7,656 nt of DNA from an uncultured Synergistales bacterium. GTDB taxonomy: Bacteria; Synergistota; Synergistia; Synergistales; Aminobacteriaceae. The stretch covers positions 1-7,656 of the forward strand of contig CAJODX010000031.1 of the NCBI GenBank assembly GCA_905233295.1, written 5' to 3'. The translations under genes and the position numbers were made by a program. The number at the start of each line of letters is the position of its first letter. Position 1 is the first letter of the stretch. The notes under the pieces were generated by a model. It was not told the DNA's origin, ran no database searches, and saw only the letters and a program-made list of their open reading frames with translations. Positions 1-6,545 of the stretch are shown here, piece by piece.

Positions 1-1
1 G

Positions 2-1072
2 TCGTTATACGCGGCTGAGTTAAATCCTTTCGATGAAACCGTAAGAATTTTGGAACGCTGGACAGCGGCTCACTGGGGACAGGACTGTTTTGTATGGGTT
101 GTGCATTATCCTGCGGAGCTTACGGACGCGTGGGTCGAATCCGAAGCTTTAAGGTCGGGCATGAGCGATTCTGAACGCGAAAATTTCAGAAAAAATTTTA
201 TTTCGGAACTGAAACTCGATGAAGCCGAAACTTTTCTGCTGAGCGTTTATTCTTTCGGAATGCGCCCTGTGAATATTTCGCCGGTCAGTGAAAATGTTGC
301 GCTCATATCTGCGTCAGGCGAACGTATCAAGCCCGTTAAATATGATTCCGCGCTCGATTATCCTGCCGGAGGGGTTGTTCAGGGACTTGTGTTTTTCCCG
401 AAACAGACAAACAAAGATTACGCCATAGCCTTAAAGGGAATGAGTCCAAGCGAAAGAATTTTTTCGTTCGCTCCTGTTGAAACGCCCGCGCCTTCTGAAA
501 AGGGAAATAAAGATTCTGACATTGTTGTCGTGAATCTTCCGAAACGAAAGACGAAGAAGAAAGAACCTGAGCCGGAATTTATTCCGCCTCCGCCGCCCGA
601 AATTCCTGCAAAACCAATCAAACCTCTCTTCGCTGAAAATAACGAATCCGAAGATATGGAAGATTTTGTGAAATCCATCAGGGAACGCAGTGCCGTATCA
701 AAAGATTCGACACCTAAAACGGCGGCAGTGAAAAATTCAAGACTTTCTAACACTGACAGCGTATATTCCAGCCGCGAAACTGTTTTAAGAAAATTTCTGT
801 CGCTGTGGGTTGATTTAAATTCCGTTGAAATGTATGAAATGCTGTCGGAAGGCTCGCAGAAAAATATTTCGCGTGAAAATTTTGCAAAGGCAATAGCCAA
901 AGCTTCAGATTTCCGTGCAAACATTAAAAAAGGCAATTTTAAAATCGACTGGGTAGGCGAGGAACGTGCAAAAGTTATCGCGACACAGAAAACTTTGTTT
1001 ATAAAGTCTTTAATCTCGAAAACTTTAGGTGTTACGCGTGAAGGTTCATCGTGGAAAATTGTCTGGGATTAA
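2..1072 (+). CDS. Partial gene for a probably exported protein of unknown function, with proline-rich linker and NTF2-like C-terminal domain (5' end outside window)
   Basis: The frame is open from base 2 with no in-frame ATG before the first possible start, a TTG at 50. The upstream codons (reading SLYAAELNPFDETVRILERW) look like normal protein, so I treat the gene as entering from the left; 356 codons are visible. Numbering from the TTG, residues 1-145 look like a compact, beta-rich domain. Residues 146-240 form a low-complexity linker with a basic cluster (KRKTKKK) and a run of five prolines at about 179-183, as in proteins that span periplasm or cell wall. Residues 241-340 have the helix-then-strand pattern of NTF2/SnoaL-like domains and end in SSWKIVWD. 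I do not recognise the family. The N-terminus is missing, so a signal peptide or lipoprotein box cannot be tested. It lies upstream of lptC on the same strand, possibly in the same operon, but a role in envelope biogenesis is only inference. Confidence 0.75.
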   Translation, partial: SLYAAELNPFDETVRILERWTAAHWGQDCFVWVVHYPAELTDAWVESEALRSGMSDSERENFRKNFISELKLDEAETFLLSVYSFGMRPVNISPVSENVALISASGERIKPVKYDSALDYPAGGVVQGLVFFPKQTNKDYAIALKGMSPSERIFSFAPVETPAPSEKGNKDSDIVVVNLPKRKTKKKEPEPEFIPPPPPEIPAKPIKPLFAENNESEDMEDFVKSIRERSAVSKDSTPKTAAVKNSRLSNTDSVYSSRETVLRKFLSLWVDLNSVEMYEMLSEGSQKNISRENFAKAIAKASDFRANIKKGNFKIDWVGEERAKVIATQKTLFIKSLISKTLGVTREGSSWKIVWD

Positions 1073-1095
1073 ATTTTGAAATGGAGAATAAAAAA

Positions 1096-1170
1096 ATGAC
1101 AGCAGCGACATTAACCGCACGTGAAGAACCTGAAAATATATTGCCGACATTCGGTAATGCGCAAGATTAA
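1096..1170 (+). CDS. Possible small ORF (24 aa; 29 aa if started at 1081) just upstream of lptC
   Basis: An ATG at 1096 is preceded by GGAG at 1083-1086 with a 9-base spacer, a good Shine-Dalgarno arrangement. It opens a 24-codon frame starting MTAATLTAREEP and ending FGNAQD before TAA at 1168-1170. An in-frame ATG at 1081 would add MENKK. No hydrophobic stretch or known motif is visible. lptC starts 12 bases after the stop, in the same phase but behind two in-frame TAA codons, and has no clear ribosome binding site of its own. The small ORF may therefore feed ribosomes to lptC by reinitiation. It could equally be the 5' remnant of a deleted gene or chance. Function unknown. Confidence 0.35.
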   Translation: MTAATLTAREEPENILPTFGNAQD

Positions 1171-1182
1171 AAATAAAAATCG

Positions 1183-1752
1183 ATGAAACTAAAATTAAAA
1201 CTCTCGCCGGCAAAAATTTTTATTTTCGCGCTTTTTCTCGGAATTATCGTTCTTGTACGTTATGCAATGCGCGACATGAAACTTGACGTTGATTTACTGC
1301 GTGAAAGTTTAATGAGAATGCCGGGGCTTGTAATGGAAAATATTCAGTTTACACGCGAAGTTTCCGGCGATTTGTGGCGCGTGAAAATCCCATATCTTGA
1401 ACGCGACGGAAATTTATTCAGCGTGAAATCCCTTGACGTTACACGCGAGATAAGCAACGATAACGGCGAATGGAAATTTATCGGCGATGAAGGCATTTAC
1501 TCTTTAGATAAAAGCGTTGCCAGCGTTCGCGGACTTCACGGAAAACTTGACACGAAAAAAAGGCTCTGGACTCTTGAAAGTCCGAGATTAAACTGGGCGC
1601 AGGAAAATAATACTTTTTTCTTTCCTGAAGGACTTATGATCTATGATTCAGAATTTCTTTTGCGGACTCCCGTTGCGAGCATGGATAACTCCGGCGTGAT
1701 ATTATTAGAGCAGGGAGGAGTAATTCAATGGGTAAAACCTGCAGCAAAATAA
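1183..1752 (+). CDS. lptC: LptC-like lipopolysaccharide export protein, inner-membrane anchored
   Basis: The 189-residue product matches the usual size of LptC (about 190). A short basic N-terminus (MKLKLKLSPAK) is followed by one hydrophobic segment at about residues 12-27, giving a bitopic inner-membrane protein with a periplasmic domain. The rest is rich in alternating beta-strand patterns, as expected of the LptC/OstA beta-jellyroll, including two similar strands (FTREVSGDLW and VTREISNDNGEW). In known systems LptC binds the LptB2FG transporter and passes lipopolysaccharide to the periplasmic bridge; that role is inferred here from family and neighbours. The last 25 bases overlap the next gene, an LptD/OstA protein, which strongly supports the call and suggests translational coupling. 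The ATG at 1183 lacks a clear Shine-Dalgarno, but it starts right before the basic/hydrophobic anchor, so I keep it. Confidence 0.83.
   Translation: MKLKLKLSPAKIFIFALFLGIIVLVRYAMRDMKLDVDLLRESLMRMPGLVMENIQFTREVSGDLWRVKIPYLERDGNLFSVKSLDVTREISNDNGEWKFIGDEGIYSLDKSVASVRGLHGKLDTKKRLWTLESPRLNWAQENNTFFFPEGLMIYDSEFLLRTPVASMDNSGVILLEQGGVIQWVKPAAK
1714..1720 (+). promoter_or_regulatory. Strong ribosome binding site for the lptD-like gene, inside lptC
   Basis: GGAGGAG lies 7 bases before the ATG at 1728 and within the lptC coding sequence. It fixes the start of the lptD-like gene. The resulting N-terminus is a textbook signal peptide, which confirms the choice. Confidence 0.85.
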
Positions 1753-3458
1753 TATTTTTGATTTTGATTTTAATACCGGCTGTTTTCCTGTCTCAGGCTG
1801 GAGCTGCTGATTTTGAAGATTATTACATTAACGAATATCAGGAACTCGAAAAGGAAACAACACCGGAAGATCGAGTTACTCTGAACGCAGACAGAGTTTC
1901 TTTCAACGACGAGACAGGGCACGCTCTCGCCGAGGGTAATGCTGTTCTGACTTACAGAGATATTTCCATAATGGCTGAACGTCTCGACTATGACGCTGAC
2001 ACTCAAAAAGTTCAGGCTATGCCAATGCCGGAGCAGCAGGTTCTGATAACAAACGGCGAACGGACAATAAAAGGCGATAATTTAGTTTACGACCTGAACA
2101 CAAGAGAAGGTGTTCTGAACGGTGCCAACACTGTCGTGCCTGTCGGCGAAGATGGCGGAGTTCTTTATGTTTACGGCGATGAAATTGACGTGATGCCTTG
2201 GGAGCTTGCGCAGGAAAGAAAACTCGTGAAAGGTTCGCCCGAAGAATATTTAATTGAATGGAGAAACGTTGTCCTTACGACATGTGCGCTTGACCATCCG
2301 CATTACAGGCTTGAAGCTAAGAAAATTCATTTTATTCCCGGCAAAAAACTCGTGGCGAAAAGACCGCGCGTATATTTGGGAAATAAATATTTATTCACGT
2401 CTCCTCTTGACTATGTTGTGCAGCTGAAAAGGCGTGCTGTAACATATTCATTCCTGCCGTATTTTCAGCGCAGCGACTCCCGCGGCATAGGCATGGGCAT
2501 CACAGGCTCAATCGGCTGGGACACCGGCAACGCTTCAGTCGGTGTCGCGTGGGCGAGCAAGACCGGCTGGGAAACTTTACTTGAAGTCGAACAGGATTTA
2601 GGCAGCAACCTTACATTAAAAGTCGGTACTGAACATTCGTGGGACGATGAATGGAACGAAAGAGTCTGGCGTCCTTATGCCTCTCTGACGTATGCATACA
2701 ATGGATGGAGTTCTGTTTTAAAATGGTCAAAAAATGAATATATTGAAGATCAGAAAGACACAAAGACAGAATTTAAAGGACGGCTCGAACGTTCGCCCGA
2801 ATTTGTGATTTCATCACCGTATTTCAGAAGTTCAAAATATTCATGGATGATAATTTCGGCGGCATACGGAAGATTCCGCGAGACAATCTACGGACAGGAA
2901 GACGGTCCTTCAATTATCCGTTACGGATTCGGTTTCAGAAATTATTTCGAGCATATGATTCACGAACACGGCAATGTCGAATTGTTTTCAAACACTCAGG
3001 GGAACGTTTGGTTTTATGACAGCGGGGATGCTGACCATGAAATGCTGAGAAGTTTCACGGGACTGCGTTATAATTTCGGTTCAGTCGAGCTGGGTACGGC
3101 ATACGAACGGCAGTATGTCTGGGGCGAGAGCGCAATGCACTGGGATCAATATAAAAAACGTAAACGAATCCATCAGAAAGTGAAATTTCCTGTCGGTCGC
3201 GAAGTTTATTTAGGTTTTCGCGGCAGTTATGACTTGGACGAATCAATTTTAGACGAAATGTTTTACAGCGTTCAATGGATTACAGACTGTATGGTTTGGG
3301 GCTTGCACTACAAAAACGACAGGACTTCCGGCGGCGATGACACTATCGGCTTGTCGCTTGCGATAAAAGCTTTTCCGAACTCTCCGGCATCGCTCGGACA
3401 GAAACTTGACGTTGATCCTTTTGAAAGACCTTCAGATATTCCGAAGGATAAAAAATGA
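1728..3458 (+). CDS. lptD: LptD/OstA-family lipopolysaccharide-assembly outer membrane protein, compact form
   Basis: The product has 576 residues. Residues 1-26 form a signal peptide (MGKTCSK, a long hydrophobic core, then AGA before AD). Residues about 48-135 are an OstA/LptA-type beta domain (TLNADRVSFNDETGHALAEG, then KGDNLVYDLNTREGVLNG). Residues about 180-230 show the LptD N-terminal/barrel junction, with TTCALDHPHYRLEAKKI. Residues about 230-550 are alternating aromatic/polar strands of an outer-membrane barrel. The mature protein has just two cysteines, C186 and C521 (ITDCMVWGLHY). They fall where E. coli LptD has its interdomain disulfide partners (C173, and C724/C725), so one disulfide is likely. 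LptD with LptE inserts lipopolysaccharide into the outer leaflet. At 576 residues it is shorter than E. coli LptD (784), implying a smaller barrel. The C-terminus is charged (PSDIPKDKK). The gene overlaps lptC and is followed closely by an aminotransferase gene. Confidence 0.85.
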   Translation: MGKTCSKIIFLILILIPAVFLSQAGAADFEDYYINEYQELEKETTPEDRVTLNADRVSFNDETGHALAEGNAVLTYRDISIMAERLDYDADTQKVQAMPMPEQQVLITNGERTIKGDNLVYDLNTREGVLNGANTVVPVGEDGGVLYVYGDEIDVMPWELAQERKLVKGSPEEYLIEWRNVVLTTCALDHPHYRLEAKKIHFIPGKKLVAKRPRVYLGNKYLFTSPLDYVVQLKRRAVTYSFLPYFQRSDSRGIGMGITGSIGWDTGNASVGVAWASKTGWETLLEVEQDLGSNLTLKVGTEHSWDDEWNERVWRPYASLTYAYNGWSSVLKWSKNEYIEDQKDTKTEFKGRLERSPEFVISSPYFRSSKYSWMIISAAYGRFRETIYGQEDGPSIIRYGFGFRNYFEHMIHEHGNVELFSNTQGNVWFYDSGDADHEMLRSFTGLRYNFGSVELGTAYERQYVWGESAMHWDQYKKRKRIHQKVKFPVGREVYLGFRGSYDLDESILDEMFYSVQWITDCMVWGLHYKNDRTSGGDDTIGLSLAIKAFPNSPASLGQKLDVDPFERPSDIPKDKK

Positions 3459-3482
3459 ATTTAATGAGGTGAAATTTTTATT

Positions 3483-4313
3483 ATGTTATTGTGTTATATT
3501 GACGGAAAATTTGTAAAACCTGAAGACGCAAAACTTCCGCTTTCAGATTTGATTATTCAGCGCGGTGTAGGGGTCTTTGAGGCTCTTGCTACGTTTAACC
3601 TGAAACCGCTCATGCTCACGCCGCATATGACAAGATTTATAAACAGCGCAAAAAGCACGGGAATCGAAAATATTCCTGATGTTGAGGAAATGAAAAATGT
3701 TATTCGCGAAGGCATTGCAAAACTCGGACGTGATGTCCGCGTCAGGACTTTTTTAACGGGCGGCGATGAATTTGACACTGAAAAAGGCGCGTTTTTGAAG
3801 CCGAGATTTTTTGCGATTTTTGACGAAGCAGGATATTTAACCGATGAAGAATTTGAAAAAGGCTGGATTCTTGAGCCTGTTACAACGGGACGCAACGATC
3901 CTTCAGTCAAGAACGTTGATTATCGAATGACATTCAAACTTCCGGCTGGTGTAAAAGATGTTTTATATTGTCCGGGCGGTGAAATCACGGAATGCGGACA
4001 CAGCAATTTCTTTCTTGTGTTGAAAGACGGCACTGTCGTAACCGCGCCGCTGTCAAGAGTCCTCAAAGGCACAACAAGAACGGCTGTTCTTGAACTCGCA
4101 CGTCAGGACGGATTGAAAGTCGAGGAACGTTGCCCGTTATGGTCGGAACTCGCGAGCGACAACGCCGCTGAAGCATTCATCACAGGCAGCATAAAAATGG
4201 TCGTGCCTATCGTAAAAGTCGGCGGAATAACATTGAACAACGGCAAGCCCGGCAATGTTACGCGAAGATTGCTTGAGCTTTACAAAAAACATCTTGAACA
4301 ATGGCTTGAATAA
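3483..4313 (+). CDS. Class IV PLP-dependent aminotransferase (BCAT / D-amino-acid transaminase / PabC-like)
   Basis: The 276-residue cytoplasmic enzyme carries the fold-type IV pattern throughout: YIDGKFV at the N-terminus; SDLIIQRGVGVFEAL at about 21-35; K143 in VKNVDYRM as the likely PLP Schiff-base lysine; GGEITECGHSNFFLV at about 165-179, with E170 placed to contact the pyridine nitrogen; LKGTTRTAVLELA at about 194-206; and EAFITGSIKMVVPI at about 230-243. Its length is closer to D-alanine transaminase and aminodeoxychorismate lyase (PabC) than to branched-chain transaminases (about 310). Subfamily, and so substrate, cannot be settled by eye. GHSN replaces the more usual SSSN or GxxN after the glutamate. 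It starts 24 bases after the lptD-like gene, with GAGGTG at 3466-3471 as ribosome binding site at a longish 11-base spacing, so it is probably the last gene of that operon. No folate or branched-chain genes are beside it. Confidence 0.88.
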   Translation: MLLCYIDGKFVKPEDAKLPLSDLIIQRGVGVFEALATFNLKPLMLTPHMTRFINSAKSTGIENIPDVEEMKNVIREGIAKLGRDVRVRTFLTGGDEFDTEKGAFLKPRFFAIFDEAGYLTDEEFEKGWILEPVTTGRNDPSVKNVDYRMTFKLPAGVKDVLYCPGGEITECGHSNFFLVLKDGTVVTAPLSRVLKGTTRTAVLELARQDGLKVEERCPLWSELASDNAAEAFITGSIKMVVPIVKVGGITLNNGKPGNVTRRLLELYKKHLEQWLE

Positions 4314-4408
4314 ATCAAACAGAAATTAGGGATTTGGAATTAAAATATTCTTAATCATAAATTTCTAATAAAGCGGTAATTTTTAGATTAGATTATATCT
4401 CTCAAGCG

Positions 4409-4438
4409 TTGACATATAAAGATGCGGCATAATAAAAT
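4409..4438 (+). promoter_or_regulatory. Sigma-70 type promoter for the phosphotransacylase gene
   Basis: A perfect -35 box TTGACA (4409-4414) is followed after 18 bases by TAAAAT (4433-4438), which matches five of six positions of the -10 consensus. Transcription would start near 4445, leaving about 155 bases of leader before the ATG at 4600. The 286-base gap 4314-4599 has no convincing ORF. An alternative -10 (CATAAT at 4428-4433) would give a 13-base spacer, which is too short. Confidence 0.65.
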
Positions 4439-4512
4439 ATATCTACTACCGAACGATAAATATTTTTCCGATAATTTTATTTCTCTTAGTGGTTTATGTC
4501 ACTGGAGTTTGT

Positions 4513-4545
4513 CGCAGAAGTGAAAAAACGTTTACCGCTTTTGTG
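4513..4545 (+). other. Hairpin in the 5' leader of the phosphotransacylase gene
   Basis: CGCAGAAGTG (4513-4522) can pair with CGCTTTTGTG (4536-4545) over ten consecutive pairs, three of them G-U, around a 13-base loop. It lies between the predicted transcription start and the ribosome binding site. It has no immediate T tract, so it does not look like an attenuator terminator. I could not match it to any known riboswitch or protein-binding leader. Confidence 0.3.
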
Positions 4546-4582
4546 TGGATTGAAATTTAATCTGTAATTAAAAAATTTTTTT

Positions 4583-4589
4583 GGGAGGA
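4583..4589 (+). promoter_or_regulatory. Strong ribosome binding site of the phosphotransacylase gene
   Basis: GGGAGGA precedes the ATG at 4600 by ten bases of T-rich sequence and supports that start. It agrees with a highly expressed metabolic gene. Confidence 0.75.
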
Positions 4590-4599
4590 ATTTTTTCAA

Positions 4600-5532
4600 A
4601 TGGAACAGATTCGTTCACTGTCGCAGTTAATCGAAGAAGCCACAAAACTTTGCGCTGAAAAAGGACGCAAGAGAATTTCAGTCGCAATGGCTGAAGACGC
4701 AGGTTTGATTTCAGCAATCGAAGAGGCACGTAAAATCGGACTTATTGAAGCCACGCTCGTCGGCAATCCTGACAAAGTTAAAGCCTGTATCGCCGAAGCC
4801 GGAGCATCAGAGTCGAGCTACCACATCATTCCCGAAACAAACGAAGCCGCATGCGGTATCGTTGCTGTTACGGAAGTTTCATCAAAACGCGCTGACATTT
4901 ACATGAAAGGTCAGCTTCATACGGACAATTTCCTTCGCGGAATGCTCAACAAAGAAGTCGGACTTCGCGTCGGCAAACGTGCGATTTCACATTGTTATTT
5001 CCATTCAATTCCGGGTTATGACAGAGTTATTTTCATTGCTGACGGTGCATTCAACATGTATCCCGATTTGCCAATGAAAGCCGACATCGTACAGAACACC
5101 GTAAACTTTGCACGTTCACTCGGCGTTGAGCTTCCCAAGGTTGCATGTCTCTGCGCGGTCGAAATGGTCAACCCTGCAATGCCCTGCACGCTCGATGCAA
5201 CGGCACTCGTTCAGATGAACCAGCGCGGACAAATTAAAAACTGCGTTGTTGACGGTCCTCTGGCTCTCGACAATGCGATTGATGAAGAAGCCGCACGCAT
5301 TAAACACATTAAATCGCCTGTCGCCGGACATGCAGATATTCTCATGGTTCCGCAGATTGAAGTCGGAAACGCGCTTGCGAAGTCAATCAGCTTCTTTGCA
5401 AAAGGCAGCGAGACAGCAGGACTCATCATCGGAGCAGCAGCCCCTGTCGTTTTGACAAGCCGTGCAGACTCACCGAGAGCAAAACTTCTTTCGATTGCCG
5501 GCGCAGTCATGCTTGCTCATCATCAGGGCTAA
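4600..5532 (+). CDS. ptb: Phosphate butyryltransferase (PTA/PTB family phosphotransacylase)
   Basis: The 310-residue product is full length for phosphate butyryltransferase (about 300) and shows the PTA/PTB family motifs in order: ADIYMKGQLHTDNFL at about 98-112; GLRVGKRAISHC at about 121-132; DGAFNMYPDL at about 148-157; ELPKVACLCAVEMVNP at about 177-192; RGQIKNCVVDGPLALDNA at about 209-226; PQIEVGN at about 251-257; and LTSRADSPRAKLLSIA at about 285-300. The enzyme exchanges CoA for phosphate on butyryl-CoA or a related short or branched acyl-CoA, making an acyl phosphate for ATP formation by an acyl kinase in the cytoplasm. Motifs and length favour Ptb over the longer Pta, but acetyl-CoA or branched acyl-CoA specificity cannot be read from the sequence. 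It has its own promoter and a terminator, so it appears monocistronic. No butyrate kinase gene is adjacent, although Ptb is often paired with one. Confidence 0.9.
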   Translation: MEQIRSLSQLIEEATKLCAEKGRKRISVAMAEDAGLISAIEEARKIGLIEATLVGNPDKVKACIAEAGASESSYHIIPETNEAACGIVAVTEVSSKRADIYMKGQLHTDNFLRGMLNKEVGLRVGKRAISHCYFHSIPGYDRVIFIADGAFNMYPDLPMKADIVQNTVNFARSLGVELPKVACLCAVEMVNPAMPCTLDATALVQMNQRGQIKNCVVDGPLALDNAIDEEAARIKHIKSPVAGHADILMVPQIEVGNALAKSISFFAKGSETAGLIIGAAAPVVLTSRADSPRAKLLSIAGAVMLAHHQG

Positions 5533-5533
5533 A

Positions 5534-5593
5534 ATAAAAACAAAAATAAAACAGAAAGGATCTCCGGCAAATTTGGAGATCCTTTTATTTTTT
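5534..5593. terminator. Bidirectional intrinsic terminator between convergent ptb and ribF
   Basis: A perfect 11-bp stem is formed by AAAGGATCTCC (5555-5565) and GGAGATCCTTT (5575-5585) with a 9-base loop. On the + strand the stem runs into TTTTATTTTTTT (5583-5593 region), giving a classic rho-independent terminator for ptb. On the - strand the stem is followed by CTGTTTTATTTTTG, so it can also end the nrnA-truB-ribF unit. The ribF stop codon (5585-5587) touches the base of the stem. Confidence 0.9.
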
Positions 5594-6541
5594 CGGGAGA
5601 AATATAATTTCGGGTTCAGAAATTTTTTCAGTGCAGAGGATTTTTTTTGCGCGTTCAAGAAAATTTTTCGTGTTCGGTTCGCGGAGTGAATCTCTGAAAA
5701 TTCCGCCGCATTTTTCCACGTCCAGTGAAATTTGCTTCATTAAGGCTTCACGGCTGTCGAAAATTTTTATTCCGCGAATACGTTCGAGAAAAAAAATTAA
5801 AATTTCAGAGCCGTAAATATCGCCGCTGAAATCCGTGATGAAAACTTCGGCGCGGGTTTCGTTTACATCTCCGAATGTCGGGTTTTTTCCGACTGATAAA
5901 GCTCCACAATGCCATTCGCCGTCAATCAGAACAGCTGTGCAGTAAACTCCGTCAGCCGGAATTATTCTGTTTTTAAGATTTATATTCGCCGTAGGAAAAT
6001 TCATCGTGCGTCCGCGTGCATTACCGTGAATGACATCGCTGATCATAAAGACTGGATAGCCGAGAATTTTTCTGACTTCGTTTAAATCTCCGGACAAAAA
6101 TTTTTCGCGCGCCTGAGTGCTGGAATAAAATTTTTTTTCAAATAAATCCAGTTTGAAAATTTTTATTCTCCTGTCATCAATTTTTTCGAGCAGTTCAGCA
6201 CTGCCGAGTCTTCCGCGTCCGAAATGAAAATCGCTGCCTGCGACAATGCCGTCAACGTGAAAATTTTTTATGAGAATGTCAATAAAATCTTCGGCAGATA
6301 AATTTCTGAAAGTTTCATCGAAGTTAAAGACAAAAAATTTCGGGATTTCAAAAATTCTGCTCAAAAATCCGCGCTCTTTCAGCGTGAACATTGTGTGTTT
6401 TAAATTCCCAAAATATTCTGAGGGGTGCGGCGAAAATGTTACAATGCCCCAGTCGTTGTTCAAAGAATTTTTGCGGCAGACTTCAAATAATTTTTCGTGC
6501 CCTTTATGAAAGCCGTCAAACGAGCCTACTGTTACAAACAT
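5585..6541 (-). CDS. ribF: Bifunctional riboflavin kinase / FAD synthetase RibF
   Basis: Starting at the ATG at 6541 the protein has 318 residues, the usual RibF size. It phosphorylates riboflavin to FMN and adenylylates FMN to FAD in the cytoplasm. The N-terminal adenylyltransferase half shows GSFDGFHKGHEKLF (6-19), TFSPHP (35-40), AGSDFHFGRGRLGS (101-114) and YSSTQAREKFLSGD (139-152). The C-terminal flavokinase half shows LGYPV (160-164), HGNARGRTMNFPTANI (172-187), DGVYCTAV (197-204), and AEVFITDFSGDIYG (231-244) carrying the likely catalytic glutamate E232. I rejected a GTG start at 6658, which would add 39 residues lying over truB in another frame. The start is 4 bases after the truB stop and has only a weak Shine-Dalgarno, so translation is probably coupled to truB. 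The truB frameshift may matter for that. The order nrnA-truB-ribF is widely conserved. Confidence 0.93.
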   Translation of the reverse strand: MFVTVGSFDGFHKGHEKLFEVCRKNSLNNDWGIVTFSPHPSEYFGNLKHTMFTLKERGFLSRIFEIPKFFVFNFDETFRNLSAEDFIDILIKNFHVDGIVAGSDFHFGRGRLGSAELLEKIDDRRIKIFKLDLFEKKFYSSTQAREKFLSGDLNEVRKILGYPVFMISDVIHGNARGRTMNFPTANINLKNRIIPADGVYCTAVLIDGEWHCGALSVGKNPTFGDVNETRAEVFITDFSGDIYGSEILIFFLERIRGIKIFDSREALMKQISLDVEKCGGIFRDSLREPNTKNFLERAKKILCTEKISEPEIIFLPKK

Positions 6542-6545
6542 TTTT

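Noticed and set aside
50..52. TTG at 50 as the true start of the first gene
   Set aside because: There is no ribosome binding site, and the frame continues upstream to the window edge with ordinary coding sequence; the gene is more likely cut by the window.
418..936. Long open frame on the - strand opposite the first gene
   Set aside because: It lies entirely within the + strand gene, has a serine/phenylalanine-rich composition typical of an antisense shadow, and shows no family motif or ribosome binding site.
4321..4366. Terminator after the aminotransferase gene (AGAAATT pairing with AATTTCT, with an inner ATTAA/TTAAT)
   Set aside because: The stem is almost all A-T, has a long interior and no following T tract; it is too weak to call.
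4441..4599. A known riboswitch in the ptb leader
   Set aside because: I could not match conserved core sequences of any riboswitch class I know; only a simple hairpin is supported.
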